64,000 nucleotides of DNA from Paenibacillus sp. DCT19 (GCF_003268635.1 NZ_CP029639.1:2119501-2183500), one strand, 5' to 3'. Shown: positions 38,202-47,517, numbered from the stretch's first letter. Program-made: numbers and translations. The notes: generated from the sequence alone by a model not told the origin.

Positions 38202-38237
38202 GCCTCGGGAAGCGAATTGTAAAAAGGTGTGCTTTCC

Positions 38238-38254
38238 TTTACACTTAGTTAACA
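38238..38254 (+). promoter_or_regulatory. PhoP box pair before phoP
   Basis: TTTACA (38238-38243), five bases, TTAACA (38249-38254): an exact 11-base repeat of the TTAACA-type PhoP half-site. The same pair occurs before pstB. It suggests autoregulation of phoP. Confidence 0.68.
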
Positions 38255-38298
38255 AATGGGTGCTATGATAGGAAATGTGTTGTGGCTATAGAACAGCT

Positions 38299-38351
38299 TA
38301 TAAGAGGTAGGGTTGTGCTCATAGTTGGAATGTTTGAACGCGCACTATAAG
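38299..38351. mobile_element. Collapsed copy of the MITE-like element
   Basis: The left edge TATAAGAGGT (38299-38308) matches the left edge of the element at 21147, and the right edge TTTGAACGCGCACTATAAG (38333-38351) matches its right edge with one substitution (G for A). The interior is lost, leaving about 53 bases. The right edge runs into AAGGAGAGAAGG, the ribosome site of phoP. Confidence 0.6.
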
Positions 38352-38366
38352 GAGAGAAGGGGTATC

Positions 38367-39095
38367 ATGGCACAGCGTTTGCTTGTAATTGAAGACGAAC
38401 CTACATTATCAAGATTACTCACGTATAATCTTACACAGGAAGGCTACGATGTAACAGCAGAGGATCACGGATCTTCTGGATATGATCGAGCATTATCGCA
38501 GGAATTTGACCTGATATTGCTAGATCTGATGTTGCCAGGAATGAACGGTCTAGACATTCTGAACAAATTAAGAGTTCAAGGTGTAACCACACCGGTGATC
38601 ATTCTGACAGCCAAAACCGGTGAAGCTGAGGTTGTACAAGGTCTGAAATCAGGAGCAGATGATTATATCACCAAGCCATTTGGCGTATCGGAATTGCTCG
38701 CCAGAGTAGACGCAGTGTTAAGACGATATTCTAACGGTGAGGACTTGCCTCAACCAGAGGACAAAGAAGGTTCCCGAATTGTGCTGGGTGAGCTGGAGAT
38801 TTATCCATTGAAGTATGAAGTAACACTTGGTGGACAGTCCATTAGTTTGCGGCCGAAGGAGTTTGAGGTGCTTCTCTATCTTGCGAAGAAACCGGGCGTT
38901 GTGCTCACTCGCGATGATCTGATGAATGCGGTCTGGGGCTTTGATTATATCGGAGGTCAACGTACAGTCGATGTTCATGTAAGCTCATTGCGGAAAAAGC
39001 TAGAGTTAGATCCAGAATCGGTTCACATTGATTCGATTCGTGGTGTAGGTTATAAATTGGTTGTAAAAAGAAAAACTCCCCATCATTCGAGTTAA
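38367..39095 (+). CDS. phoP: PhoP response regulator (OmpR/PhoB family)
   Basis: 242 residues from ATG 38367, with AAGGAGAGAAGGGG upstream. Receiver domain (1-118) with acidic pair IEDEP, phosphoryl Asp in LILLDLMLPGMNG near residue 53, TAKT and ADDYITKPFGVSELLARV; C-terminal winged helix (about 140-238) with SLRPKEFEVLLYLAKKPGVVLTRDDLMNAVWG and RTVDVHVSSLRKKL. Binds TTAACA-type repeats when phosphorylated by PhoR. Separated from phoR by 165 bases holding a PhoP box pair and a repeat remnant, so it has a promoter of its own. Confidence 0.9.
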   Translation: MAQRLLVIEDEPTLSRLLTYNLTQEGYDVTAEDHGSSGYDRALSQEFDLILLDLMLPGMNGLDILNKLRVQGVTTPVIILTAKTGEAEVVQGLKSGADDYITKPFGVSELLARVDAVLRRYSNGEDLPQPEDKEGSRIVLGELEIYPLKYEVTLGGQSISLRPKEFEVLLYLAKKPGVVLTRDDLMNAVWGFDYIGGQRTVDVHVSSLRKKLELDPESVHIDSIRGVGYKLVVKRKTPHHSS

Positions 39096-39118
39096 CGATG
39101 ATTGGGGAGTTTTTTTTA
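39071..39118 (+). terminator. Terminator overlapping the phoP stop
   Basis: AAAAACTCCCC, inside the last codons of phoP, pairs with GGGGAGTTTTT, with further pairing of ATCAT and ATGAT; eight T follow. Confidence 0.88.
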
Positions 39119-39246
39119 CAGTGATTTTACATAAAGAATTATTTTCCTTCATGAATGAGGAGTAGCATAAATTCGAATGAATGATACTTTATACCTACAT
39201 AATGCACCGCAGGATGGAGTTCATACGTAAAGGAGAATGCGCATTT

Positions 39247-40428
39247 ATGCCTATGTTGCTTGAAATGAGGCCAACAGACCCGTTAGAACAAGACAGCCAT
39301 GTACAAGAGAACATAACCGATATGAAGGAAGTTCAAAAGCCTGAAAGGACACTTCTTAAGCATCCGTTATCCATTCGTGATTATTGCCGTGAAGTTCCGG
39401 TTGTATATGTACATACCACTTGTGGGGAAGCGGCTGGCATGTTAAATGCAGATGAGGCATATCCATGTATCGTAATGTGTGATGAGCAAATGAAGCCGCT
39501 TGGTTTGTTAATGCGGGAGACGTTATACCGACTCCTGAATGGACGTTTTGCAGCAGATTTATTTTATCGTAAAGCAGTCCAAAATGTAGTAGATCCAATG
39601 CCGGTTATTGTGGATGTTTCCGCAGATGCGCCGAGCATCATTGATATCGCACTGAAGCGAGAGGAACAGCACTTTTATGACTGTATCCTAGTTACGGAAG
39701 AGGGCAAGCTAATAGGCGTGTTAACGATGCGGGATATGATGTTTCTATCACGGAAGCTGCAGCATCAGGCGAGTGAAGAACGTGCCAGTACGATCACCGA
39801 ATCAAGACAGGAGATTGCTCGCATTAACGATTCGGTCACAAGTCTAGTGCAGGCTGCAGGACAAGCAGGTGAAGAAGCACAGCGGATTATGAAGTTGTCC
39901 GCAGAAGGAGAGCGAAGCCTCACACAAGTCGAAATGTCGTATCAACAGGTCTACCGACATATGGAGGGGCAACGTCAGCATGCGAATGTAATGCTGGACT
40001 CGATTCAAACTGGAGCAGGGATGGCAAGTTCAATCCGATCGTTGGCAGATCAAAGTGCATTGCTCGCTATGAATGCTTCGATCGAAGCTGCCCATGCAGG
40101 AGAATACGGTCGCGGCTTCCAAGTGGTAGCTGGTGAAATTCGATTGCTTGCCAAGCAGACTCGTGAGGTGGCAGGTAATATGTCGTCTTTGCTTGAAGGT
40201 ATCGGAGACTTGACGAAGCAGACGGTTGAATCGATCCGGGCAAGCGCCGCAGAGATTGATGACAGTTCAACGCATGTTACTGCTGGAGAGGTTGCTTTCA
40301 GGGATATGAACAGCGCTGTTGTAGGATTGTCTCGAATTGCAGAGGGGATAGCAGAAGAGGGAGAGAAAGCAGCAAATATGGCTACACATATTCGTACACA
40401 GTTGAAAGTGATGGTGCATTCTCAATAA
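39247..40428 (+). CDS. Soluble CBS-domain chemoreceptor-like signalling protein
   Basis: 393 residues from ATG 39247 (AAAGGAG upstream, slightly long spacing). No membrane helix. Residues about 55-180 form a CBS pair (HPLSIRDYCREVPVVYVHTTCGEAAGML; IDIALKREEQHFYDCILVTEEGKLIGVLTMRDMMF), and about 190-393 form a methyl-accepting signalling domain with the highly conserved hairpin tip SIRSLADQSALLAMNASIEAAHAGEYGRGFQVVAGEIRLLAKQTREVA. It should couple to CheA/CheW in the cytoplasm and respond to a nucleotide or other ligand bound by the CBS pair. It sits between phoP and pstB, which suggests a link to phosphate state; this is inference. Confidence 0.83.
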   Translation: MPMLLEMRPTDPLEQDSHVQENITDMKEVQKPERTLLKHPLSIRDYCREVPVVYVHTTCGEAAGMLNADEAYPCIVMCDEQMKPLGLLMRETLYRLLNGRFAADLFYRKAVQNVVDPMPVIVDVSADAPSIIDIALKREEQHFYDCILVTEEGKLIGVLTMRDMMFLSRKLQHQASEERASTITESRQEIARINDSVTSLVQAAGQAGEEAQRIMKLSAEGERSLTQVEMSYQQVYRHMEGQRQHANVMLDSIQTGAGMASSIRSLADQSALLAMNASIEAAHAGEYGRGFQVVAGEIRLLAKQTREVAGNMSSLLEGIGDLTKQTVESIRASAAEIDDSSTHVTAGEVAFRDMNSAVVGLSRIAEGIAEEGEKAANMATHIRTQLKVMVHSQ

Positions 40429-40527
40429 CAACTTCTCCTTACATATTTTCTTAACATAAACATAGATATAAGGCATCCATCGTTGCTGTGATCAGACCCT
40501 GATGGGTCATAGCGTAGAAGATGTCTT

Positions 40528-40566
40528 TTTACATTCCGTTAACATGAAAGTGATACGGTTTTTACA
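40528..40566 (+). promoter_or_regulatory. PhoP box array before pstB
   Basis: TTTACA (40528-40533) and TTAACA (40539-40544) are 11 bases apart; another TTTACA at 40561-40566 keeps the same 11-base phase with one weak slot (40550) between. A further TTAACA lies at 40451. Confidence 0.75.
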
Positions 40567-40676
40567 ATCGGAAGGTAGGATGTTAAAGATGGCCAAGAAG
40601 CTTGTTCTGATCATAGTGATTGGGCATCAACGTAAAGGGACTAAATTTCCCTGCAGCGAAGGAGAAGTGAGCATCC

Positions 40677-41432
40677 ATGAAAGACCTCATTCACATTGAT
40701 AAACTTAATTTATACTATGATACGCATCATGCGCTTAAAAATATATCGATGGACTTGCCGGAGCGAACGGTTACTGCGTTTATTGGTCCTTCAGGTTGTG
40801 GTAAATCCACATTGCTCCGTACATTGAATCGGATGAATGACATGATTCCAGGTGTCCGTGTGGAAGGACAAGTTCTGCTGAACGGCTCGGATATTTACAG
40901 CAACGAGATCGAAGTTGAAACGTTGCGCAAGCGGGTAGGTATGGTGTTCCAGCAGCCGAATCCTTTTCCAAAATCAATCTACGATAACGTAGCTTATGGC
41001 CCGCGCTTGCATGGGGTAACGCAGAAAGCCGAGCTGGATCAATTGGTGGAGCAAAGTTTGACACATGCAGCCCTGTGGGACGAAGTGAAGGATGTACTCA
41101 AAAAGTCAGCACTTAGCCTATCTGGTGGTCAACAGCAGCGTCTGTGTATTGCACGTGCACTTGCTGTTCAGCCTGACGTTTTACTTATGGACGAAGCAAC
41201 CTCAGCCCTCGATCCAATTTCTACGCTTAAAATAGAGGAGCTTGTTAAGGAATTGCATCATAAATATACAATTGTTATGGTAACCCACAACATGCATCAG
41301 GCCGCACGGGTATCCGGTCGGACAGTCTTTTTCCTGAATGGTGAAGTGGTGGAAGCCGCGGATACGGAGACATTGTTCTCCACACCGCAGGATTCCCGAA
41401 CCGAGGATTATATATCCGGTAGGTTCGGTTAA
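40677..41432 (+). CDS. pstB: Phosphate ABC transporter ATP-binding protein PstB
   Basis: 251 residues, ATG with GAAGGAGAAG upstream. Walker [21 protein letters not shown]-loop [21 protein letters not shown] (the [10 protein letters not shown] pattern marks PstB), signature [36 protein letters not shown] and the switch His in VTHNM. Energises phosphate import through PstCA. No pstS, pstC or pstA in this window, so the rest of the transporter is encoded elsewhere. Followed after about 60 bases by phoU; both probably in one PhoP-controlled operon. Confidence 0.93.
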   Translation: MKDLIHIDKLNLYYDTHHALKNISMDLPERTVTAFIGPSGCGKSTLLRTLNRMNDMIPGVRVEGQVLLNGSDIYSNEIEVETLRKRVGMVFQQPNPFPKSIYDNVAYGPRLHGVTQKAELDQLVEQSLTHAALWDEVKDVLKKSALSLSGGQQQRLCIARALAVQPDVLLMDEATSALDPISTLKIEELVKELHHKYTIVMVTHNMHQAARVSGRTVFFLNGEVVEAADTETLFSTPQDSRTEDYISGRFG

Positions 41433-41491
41433 GTAAGCTGATTGAATGTTCCCGGCATATCCGGAGATGATGGACGAGGGGGATGGAACCT

Positions 41492-42151
41492 ATGATTCAA
41501 AGAAAAGAATTTGATCAAGAGCTTGAGGAACTGCGTACATTGCTTCGTGAGATGGGCGAGCACGTAGGAACAGCACTGGATGGTGCAATCGAGAGTCTGC
41601 AGACGTTGGATGTGGAAAAGGCTCAGGTCATCATCAAGAATGACGCGAATCTGAATGCGTTGGAAGACAAAATCATGGAACTCGGTTCCAAGCTCATTAT
41701 TACACAACAGCCGGTTGCCAAGGATCTGCGCCGAATTATTGTTGCTTTCAAAATCTCCAGTGATCTAGAACGCATGGGTGATCTTGCACTGGATGTAGCC
41801 AAAGTAACACTCCGTATGGAAGGTCAGCAGTTGATCAAACCCCTTGTAGATATTCCGAGAATGGCGGAAATTGTGAAGGTAATGATCGATGAATCCATCG
41901 AATCCTTCTTGAAGGAAAACACGGATCTGGCTTACAAAATGGCTCAGACTGATGATCAGGTGGATCAACTGTACAGCCACATGATTAGTGATCTATACAC
42001 GTTCATGACAGATCATCCGAACCGGGCTTCACAAGCGATGCTGTTGATGATGGTAGGCCGGTACATTGAGCGTATTGGTGACCACGCAACTAACATTGGT
42101 GAGAGCACGGTATATCTGGTTACGGGCAAACGTCCGGATCTGAATCAGTAA
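41492..42151 (+). CDS. phoU: Phosphate signalling protein PhoU
   Basis: 219 residues from ATG 41492, with GAGGGGG about nine bases upstream; the ATG at 41483 would touch that site and is rejected. All-helical with two three-helix repeats; metal-binding motifs appear as SDLERMGDLALDVAKV (about residues 88-103) and RYIERIGDHATNIGESTVYLVTGK (about 190-213), the E-x-x-x-D patterns that bind iron or zinc clusters in PhoU. It restrains phosphate uptake and modulates PhoR signalling. Confidence 0.93.
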   Translation: MIQRKEFDQELEELRTLLREMGEHVGTALDGAIESLQTLDVEKAQVIIKNDANLNALEDKIMELGSKLIITQQPVAKDLRRIIVAFKISSDLERMGDLALDVAKVTLRMEGQQLIKPLVDIPRMAEIVKVMIDESIESFLKENTDLAYKMAQTDDQVDQLYSHMISDLYTFMTDHPNRASQAMLLMMVGRYIERIGDHATNIGESTVYLVTGKRPDLNQ

Positions 42152-42202
42152 TTGTAATTTACAAGCATACGATTGGAATTGGGGACTTACTTGCACGGAA
42201 TG

Positions 42203-42263
42203 AAGGAACTTTCTCAGGACACCTATCCATATAGGTAGTTCATAGGGAAGGTTCCTTTTTTGT
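42203..42263 (+). terminator. Terminator after phoU
   Basis: AAGGAACTTTCTC pairs with GGGAAGGTTCCTT around an inner hairpin (ACCTA with TAGGT), followed by a run of T. Confidence 0.75.
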
Positions 42264-42339
42264 TGTTGCAGGTGTGTATGGTATCATGAGAGTAGATATA
42301 GAATTTGAAGTATGACCATATGATACGTGAGGTGCTGGA

Positions 42340-44991
42340 ATGGACAAGTTTATTCTTATAGATGGAAATAGCATTATATATAGGGCGTTTTTTGCAATGC
42401 CGCCGCTGACCAATTCAAAAGGATTACATACCAATGCGGTGTATGGTTTCACCACAATGCTGTTAAGGCTGCTTGAAGAGCATAAGCCAACACATGTGAT
42501 GGTGGCATTTGATGCGGGCAAGGTGACTTTCCGCCACGAAGGATATCAGGAGTACAAAGGTGGCCGCGAGAAAACACCGCCTGAATTATCGGAACAGTTC
42601 CCATTGCTCAAAGAGTTGCTGCAAGGATTCGGCATTGCACAGTTTGAGCTTGAAGGATTCGAGGCGGACGACATTATCGGAACGTTGACCAAACGTGCGG
42701 ATGAAGCGGGAAGACAGGTGCTCGTTGTATCGGGTGACAAGGACATGCTGCAGCTTGCCTCAGACCATGTTCATATCGGGTTAACACGTAAAGGTGTAAC
42801 GGATATTGAATTGTACGACCCTGCCCAGATTAAGGAACGTTATGGCTTGACTCCATTGCAGATTATTGATCTGAAAGGTCTGATGGGCGACACCTCGGAT
42901 AACATTCCAGGCATTCCTGGGGTTGGAGAGAAAACAGCATTGAAGCTGTTGCATCAGTTTGGTTCGGTGGAGGATGTACTGAATGGCACAGCTGAGCTGA
43001 AAGGTAAAATGAAAGAAAAGATTGAAGCTCACGCCGAAGATGCTCGGATGAGTAAACAGTTAGCAACGATCCACCGCGAGGTTCCACTGGAGCAGACGTG
43101 GGAAGATATGCAGTTTGCTGGTTTGCAGGAAGAAACAGCAGGGCCAGCACTAGCGAAGCTGGAATTCAAGTCATTACTTGAACGTCTAAACTTCAGTGGC
43201 AAGGTAGACGCAGCAGAAGCTGTGCCAGCGGCTGAGGTCGTATCTACAATTGCTACAGAGGAAACGATTGAAGAGTTATTTGCATCGCTTGAGACGATTG
43301 ATGTTATCCATGTGGAAACGCATGGAGATAATCCGCATCAGGCGGAATTGGTAGGGATCGCATTAGGTGCGGGCGAAGAATACACCTTCTTGTCTCCCGA
43401 ATTGCTTCAATCAAACGCGGCATCTTCTGTGAGAGCGTGGCTAGGGAATCCGGACGAGCCGAAGCGAGGGTATGATCTACATCGCGTAGATCTTGCGCTT
43501 CATGCCCATGGCATTGAATTTGCGGGAGCGGCTTTTGACGTGCAGTTGGCTGCATATCTGCTTGACCCAACAGAGTCGAACCAGACGATTAGTGGCTTAA
43601 CTGCCAAATACGGGCTACCTTCTCTGGTAGAGGATGATACCGTGATGGGCAAAGGCGCCAAGTATAAAGTGCCTGAGGCTGACGTATTAGGTGATTTTCT
43701 ATGTCGTAAAGCAGCGGCGGTAGCAGCCATAATTCCACTACAGGAGAAGGCGCTAGAGAGTGATGAGATGAATGCGCTGTTCCATGAGCTGGAGATGCCG
43801 TTATCACGTATATTGGCTGACATGGAGAAACAGGGAATTAAGGCAAATACGGCTGATTTGCAAGCACTGGGTCATGAATTCGAAGAACAGATTGGCCGGT
43901 TGATGTCGGAGATCTATCGCTTATCAGGTACAGAATTTAACCTTAATTCACCGAAACAGTTGGGTGAGATTTTGTTTGATAGATTAGGTCTGCCTGTGGT
44001 GAAGAAAACCAAAACGGGTTACTCCACCGATGCGGAAGTATTGGAAAAGCTTGCTCCGTATCATGAGGTAGTGCAGCATATTTTGCAATACCGTCAGCTG
44101 GCGAAGCTGCAATCCACTTATGTGGAAGGTTTACTGAAGGAGATTTCACCACGAGATGGCAAAGTTCATACGTATTATCGTCAGACAATCGCGGCTACAG
44201 GCCGCCTGAGCAGTCAATTCCCGAACCTACAGAACATTCCGATCCGGATGGAGGAAGGTCGTAAGATCCGGAAGGTATTCGTTCCTTCGGAACCTGGCTG
44301 GACGATTTTGGCGGCAGACTATTCCCAGATCGAATTGCGTGTACTTGCACATATCTCGGATGACGAGCGGTTGAAGGAAGCTTTTGTACATGATATGGAT
44401 ATCCATACGAAGACAGCATCTGACGTATTTGGGGTGAAGGCTGAAGAGGTGGATAGCGATATGCGTCGGTCAGCGAAGGCGGTAAATTTCGGAATCGTGT
44501 ATGGTATAAGCGACTATGGTTTATCTCAGAACCTTAACATTACGCGTAAAGAAGCCGCCCAGTTTATTGATCAATATTTTGAAGTATTCCAAGGCGTACG
44601 TCGGTATATGGATGATATTGTGAGGGAAGCGCGTAAGGATGGATATGTCAAAACGTTATTGGAGCGTCGTCGTTACCTCCCTGAAATTAATGCAAGTAAC
44701 TTCAATATACGTTCCTTCGCTGAACGTACAGCGATGAATACACCAATCCAGGGAACAGCAGCAGACATTATCAAGCTTGCCATGGTTCAGATGGATGAGG
44801 CGTTACGTGAGCGTAACTTGAACAGTCGTATGCTGCTCCAAGTACACGATGAGCTTGTATTCGAAGTGCCGGCAGATGAACTGGAAACGATGAAAGAGCT
44901 AGTACCAGCTGTCATGGAAAAAGCGTTAGAGCTGTCTGTGCCGCTCAAAGCTGAAGTGAGCTACGGGGAGAACTGGTACGAGGCGAAATAA
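42340..44991 (+). CDS. polA: DNA polymerase I
   Basis: 883 residues. 5' nuclease domain (1-about 290: DKFILIDGNSIIYRAFFAMPPL, GFEADDIIGTL, GVGEKTALKLL), a central exonuclease-like domain (about 310-475) and the polymerase domain with motif A DYSQIELRVLAHISDDE near residue 660, motif B RRSAKAVNFGIVYGISDYG near 708 and motif C VHDELVFEVP near 835. The central domain lacks the acidic D-x-E of a proofreading exonuclease (IDVIHVETHGDN instead), as in Geobacillus-type enzymes, so proofreading is probably absent. Gap filling in repair and Okazaki-fragment maturation. Confidence 0.96.
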   Translation: MDKFILIDGNSIIYRAFFAMPPLTNSKGLHTNAVYGFTTMLLRLLEEHKPTHVMVAFDAGKVTFRHEGYQEYKGGREKTPPELSEQFPLLKELLQGFGIAQFELEGFEADDIIGTLTKRADEAGRQVLVVSGDKDMLQLASDHVHIGLTRKGVTDIELYDPAQIKERYGLTPLQIIDLKGLMGDTSDNIPGIPGVGEKTALKLLHQFGSVEDVLNGTAELKGKMKEKIEAHAEDARMSKQLATIHREVPLEQTWEDMQFAGLQEETAGPALAKLEFKSLLERLNFSGKVDAAEAVPAAEVVSTIATEETIEELFASLETIDVIHVETHGDNPHQAELVGIALGAGEEYTFLSPELLQSNAASSVRAWLGNPDEPKRGYDLHRVDLALHAHGIEFAGAAFDVQLAAYLLDPTESNQTISGLTAKYGLPSLVEDDTVMGKGAKYKVPEADVLGDFLCRKAAAVAAIIPLQEKALESDEMNALFHELEMPLSRILADMEKQGIKANTADLQALGHEFEEQIGRLMSEIYRLSGTEFNLNSPKQLGEILFDRLGLPVVKKTKTGYSTDAEVLEKLAPYHEVVQHILQYRQLAKLQSTYVEGLLKEISPRDGKVHTYYRQTIAATGRLSSQFPNLQNIPIRMEEGRKIRKVFVPSEPGWTILAADYSQIELRVLAHISDDERLKEAFVHDMDIHTKTASDVFGVKAEEVDSDMRRSAKAVNFGIVYGISDYGLSQNLNITRKEAAQFIDQYFEVFQGVRRYMDDIVREARKDGYVKTLLERRRYLPEINASNFNIRSFAERTAMNTPIQGTAADIIKLAMVQMDEALRERNLNSRMLLQVHDELVFEVPADELETMKELVPAVMEKALELSVPLKAEVSYGENWYEAK

Positions 44992-45122
44992 TAGATAATG
45001 GTTGAATGGAAAATGGTGGGAGCTACCGATATTTTACAATTGGTTACGCCCATGCTTTTGACACAAGAAAGGGTGCCGCTGAGCCTCATCTTCCGTTATA
45101 ATATAGGGGAGGTGAGAACATC

Positions 45123-45953
45123 ATGCCGGAATTACCGGAAGTCGAAACAGTCAGAAGAACATTGAATCAACTTATCGTAGGCAAGACCATTGATCGAGTT
45201 ACAGTTAGTTTGCCGCGTATTATTCAGCGGCCGGACGATATAGATGCTTTTGCATTAGAACTCGCGGGACATACAGTGATCGGTGTGGAGCGCAGAGGGA
45301 AGTTTTTACGTATTTTGCTGGACGGGCTGGTGCTTGTCTCTCATCTTCGGATGGAAGGGCGCTATGGTGTGTACCAGCAGAACGAAGAGGTAGAGAAGCA
45401 TACGCATGTAATCTTCCATTTCACCGACGGAACTGAATTGCGTTATAAGGATGTACGCCAGTTTGGCACGATGCATTTGTTCAATGCGGGAGAGGAGCTT
45501 GTCTCCAAACCCTTGTTGAAGCTAGGTCTAGAACCGCTCGATCCGGCGTTTACGGTTGCTGCCTTTCGCGATGCCGTTGGCAAACGGACAACCAAGATCA
45601 AGGCGGTATTATTGAATCAGGCATATGTCGTCGGGATTGGGAATATATATGTGGACGAGGCTCTGTTCCGCGCAGGTATTCATCCAGAGACGATTGCCAA
45701 AACATTGTCTGAAGCTCAGCTAACGGTTTTGCACGAAGCGATTGTGTCCACATTACAGGATGCGGTTAATGCAGGTGGCTCATCGATTAAGTCTTATGTA
45801 AATGGTCAAGGTGAGATGGGCATGTTCCAGCATCAATTGAAGATATATGGACGTAAAGCCGAGCCTTGTCATAATTGCGGTACAATGATTGAGAAAAGTG
45901 TGGTGGGTGGCAGAGGTACACATTACTGCCCGAAATGCCAACCTATACTTTAG
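45123..45953 (+). CDS. mutM: Formamidopyrimidine-DNA glycosylase
   Basis: 276 residues, ATG with GGGAGGTGA upstream. Catalytic N-terminal PELPEVETVRR (Pro2 and Glu3), the helix-two-turn-helix KAVLLNQAYVVGIGNIYVDEALFRAGIHP, conserved SSIKSYVNGQGEMGMFQ, and a C-terminal zinc finger with CHNC and CPKC. Removes 8-oxoguanine and cuts the abasic site. Follows polA, as in Bacillus. Confidence 0.95.
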   Translation: MPELPEVETVRRTLNQLIVGKTIDRVTVSLPRIIQRPDDIDAFALELAGHTVIGVERRGKFLRILLDGLVLVSHLRMEGRYGVYQQNEEVEKHTHVIFHFTDGTELRYKDVRQFGTMHLFNAGEELVSKPLLKLGLEPLDPAFTVAAFRDAVGKRTTKIKAVLLNQAYVVGIGNIYVDEALFRAGIHPETIAKTLSEAQLTVLHEAIVSTLQDAVNAGGSSIKSYVNGQGEMGMFQHQLKIYGRKAEPCHNCGTMIEKSVVGGRGTHYCPKCQPIL

Positions 45954-46122
45954 TTGCATCACTACGCTGAGCCTGAAGTCATCATTACTTTTCGAACGAT
46001 CTCTTAAACTGTAGCACCCTTGGATTCCTCCTTCCATATACTGATATGGCAGAAATAAGCGGGCGAATACCCATACTGACATCTGTCGGTTGGAATGGAT
46101 CCGCACAGGGGAGGAATCCGGG

Positions 46123-46911
46123 GTGCTGCATCATTTTATTTCATTACTGGCGCTTGCTTTGGCGCTTAGTTTAGATGGTTTTGGAGTCGGGATTACATAT
46201 GGGCTGCGCAAAACCAAGATTCCGTTGTTGTCCATTGCTGTTATCTCCATTTGTTCGGGATTAGTTATTGCCTTGTCTATGCAGGTGGGAGTGCTTCTCT
46301 CCCGTGTAGTTTCACCGAATGTAGCATCCGAAGTTGGTGCTGTGATCTTGATTGTGATTGGTGGATGGTCACTATTCCAGCTTATTCGCAAGCAGAGTAA
46401 GGAAAAAGCGGAGACAGACGAAGGTACGGAGGAAGACTCGGCAAGTGAGCATGTGGAGCGTAGAGCCATCGGAACATCAGCCTTGACAGAGCAAGACGTA
46501 ACTTCCAAAGGAAGGAATCAGGTTCTTGCACTGGAACTGGAGCAATCTGCTTCAGGCGGATCTGTGGAGCGGATGGTCTTCACCTTAGAACTTCGAAAAT
46601 TAGGCGTCGTGATTCAAATACTACGAAGTCCCTCCAAGGCAGATATGGATAATTCGGGAAGCATCTCGACTCAGGAAGCAATGTGGCTGGGGATTGCTCT
46701 ATCACTGGATGCATTCGGTGCAGGACTTGGAGCAGCATTACTTGGATTTCCAACGTTGTGGACAGCACTTGTCATTGCATTGTTCAGTGGAGCGTTTCTG
46801 TCACTTGGGATGAAGGTTGGACTTCGTTTTGCTGCGTTGCAATGGATGCGTCGCTTGTCCGTGTTGCCAGCACTGTTATTAATGTTTATGGGAATAATGA
46901 AGCTGTTGTGA
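46123..46911 (+). CDS. ytaF: YtaF sporulation membrane protein
   Basis: 262 residues from GTG 46123, with GGGGAGG eight bases upstream; the longer frame from 46090 lacks a site. Two repeats of a MntP/LysE-like three-helix unit are seen (residues 3-100 with SLLALALALSLDGFGVGITYGLRK, and 185-262 with MWLGIALSLDAFGAGLGAALLGF), joined by a charged loop of about 85 residues. The D in SLDGFG and SLDAFG is conserved in both halves. YtaF belongs to the sporulation-linked branch of manganese-exporter-like proteins; substrate unknown. Confidence 0.85.
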   Translation: MLHHFISLLALALALSLDGFGVGITYGLRKTKIPLLSIAVISICSGLVIALSMQVGVLLSRVVSPNVASEVGAVILIVIGGWSLFQLIRKQSKEKAETDEGTEEDSASEHVERRAIGTSALTEQDVTSKGRNQVLALELEQSASGGSVERMVFTLELRKLGVVIQILRSPSKADMDNSGSISTQEAMWLGIALSLDAFGAGLGAALLGFPTLWTALVIALFSGAFLSLGMKVGLRFAALQWMRRLSVLPALLLMFMGIMKLL

Positions 46912-46920
46912 GGTGAAATG

Positions 46921-47517
46921 ATGAATATTGGCTTAACCGGCGGAATCGCCACAGGAAAGAGCAGTGTTTCCGCCCTTCTTGCCAGTAAAGGAGCACTGCT
47001 CATTGATGCAGACGTTATTGCCCGGGAGGTTATGATGCCCGGGCATCCTGTTTTGGCTGCCGCTGTTCAGCGGTTCGGACAAGCCATTCTTCATGAAGAC
47101 GGGACGTTGGATCGCAAGAAGCTAGGTAGTATTGTTTTTCAGCATCCAGAGGAACGTAAAGCGCTTGAGGCTATTACCCATCCGGCGATTCGCCGAGAGA
47201 TGAGAGAACGAGCGGCTGCATATGAGCAGGCACACCCGGATAAGCTTGTCGTATCGGATATTCCGTTATTGTACGAGTCGGGTCTGGAAAAAGGGTTCGA
47301 TGAAGTCGTCGTTGTATACGTACCTAGAGAGTTACAGCGAGAACGATTAATGAGCCGGGATGGGTTGACTGGTGAGCAGGCTGATGCCCGGATTGCAGCC
47401 CAGATGGACATTGAGCAGAAGAAACAGCTTGCCGATATCGTGATTGATAACAGCGGATCATGGGCCGATACAGAGCAACAAGTCATATCTCTCCTTCAAG
47501 GTAAGGGTTTAATATGA
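46921..47517 (+). CDS. coaE: Dephospho-CoA kinase
   Basis: 198 residues from ATG 46921 (GAGGTG five bases before; the preceding ATG at 46918 is too close). P-loop GLTGGIATGKSSVSALL, IDADVIAREVM, AITHPAIRREMRER, VVSDIPLLYESGLEK and VYVPRELQRERLMSRDGLTGEQADARIAAQM with the lid arginines. Last step of coenzyme A synthesis. Its stop overlaps the next start by four bases. Confidence 0.94.
   Translation: MNIGLTGGIATGKSSVSALLASKGALLIDADVIAREVMMPGHPVLAAAVQRFGQAILHEDGTLDRKKLGSIVFQHPEERKALEAITHPAIRREMRERAAAYEQAHPDKLVVSDIPLLYESGLEKGFDEVVVVYVPRELQRERLMSRDGLTGEQADARIAAQMDIEQKKQLADIVIDNSGSWADTEQQVISLLQGKGLI

Noticed and set aside
46090..46122. Longer start for ytaF at ATG 46090
   Set aside because: GTG 46123 has a strong GGGGAGG site at the right distance and gives the normal membrane start; the longer form adds a non-conserved tail.
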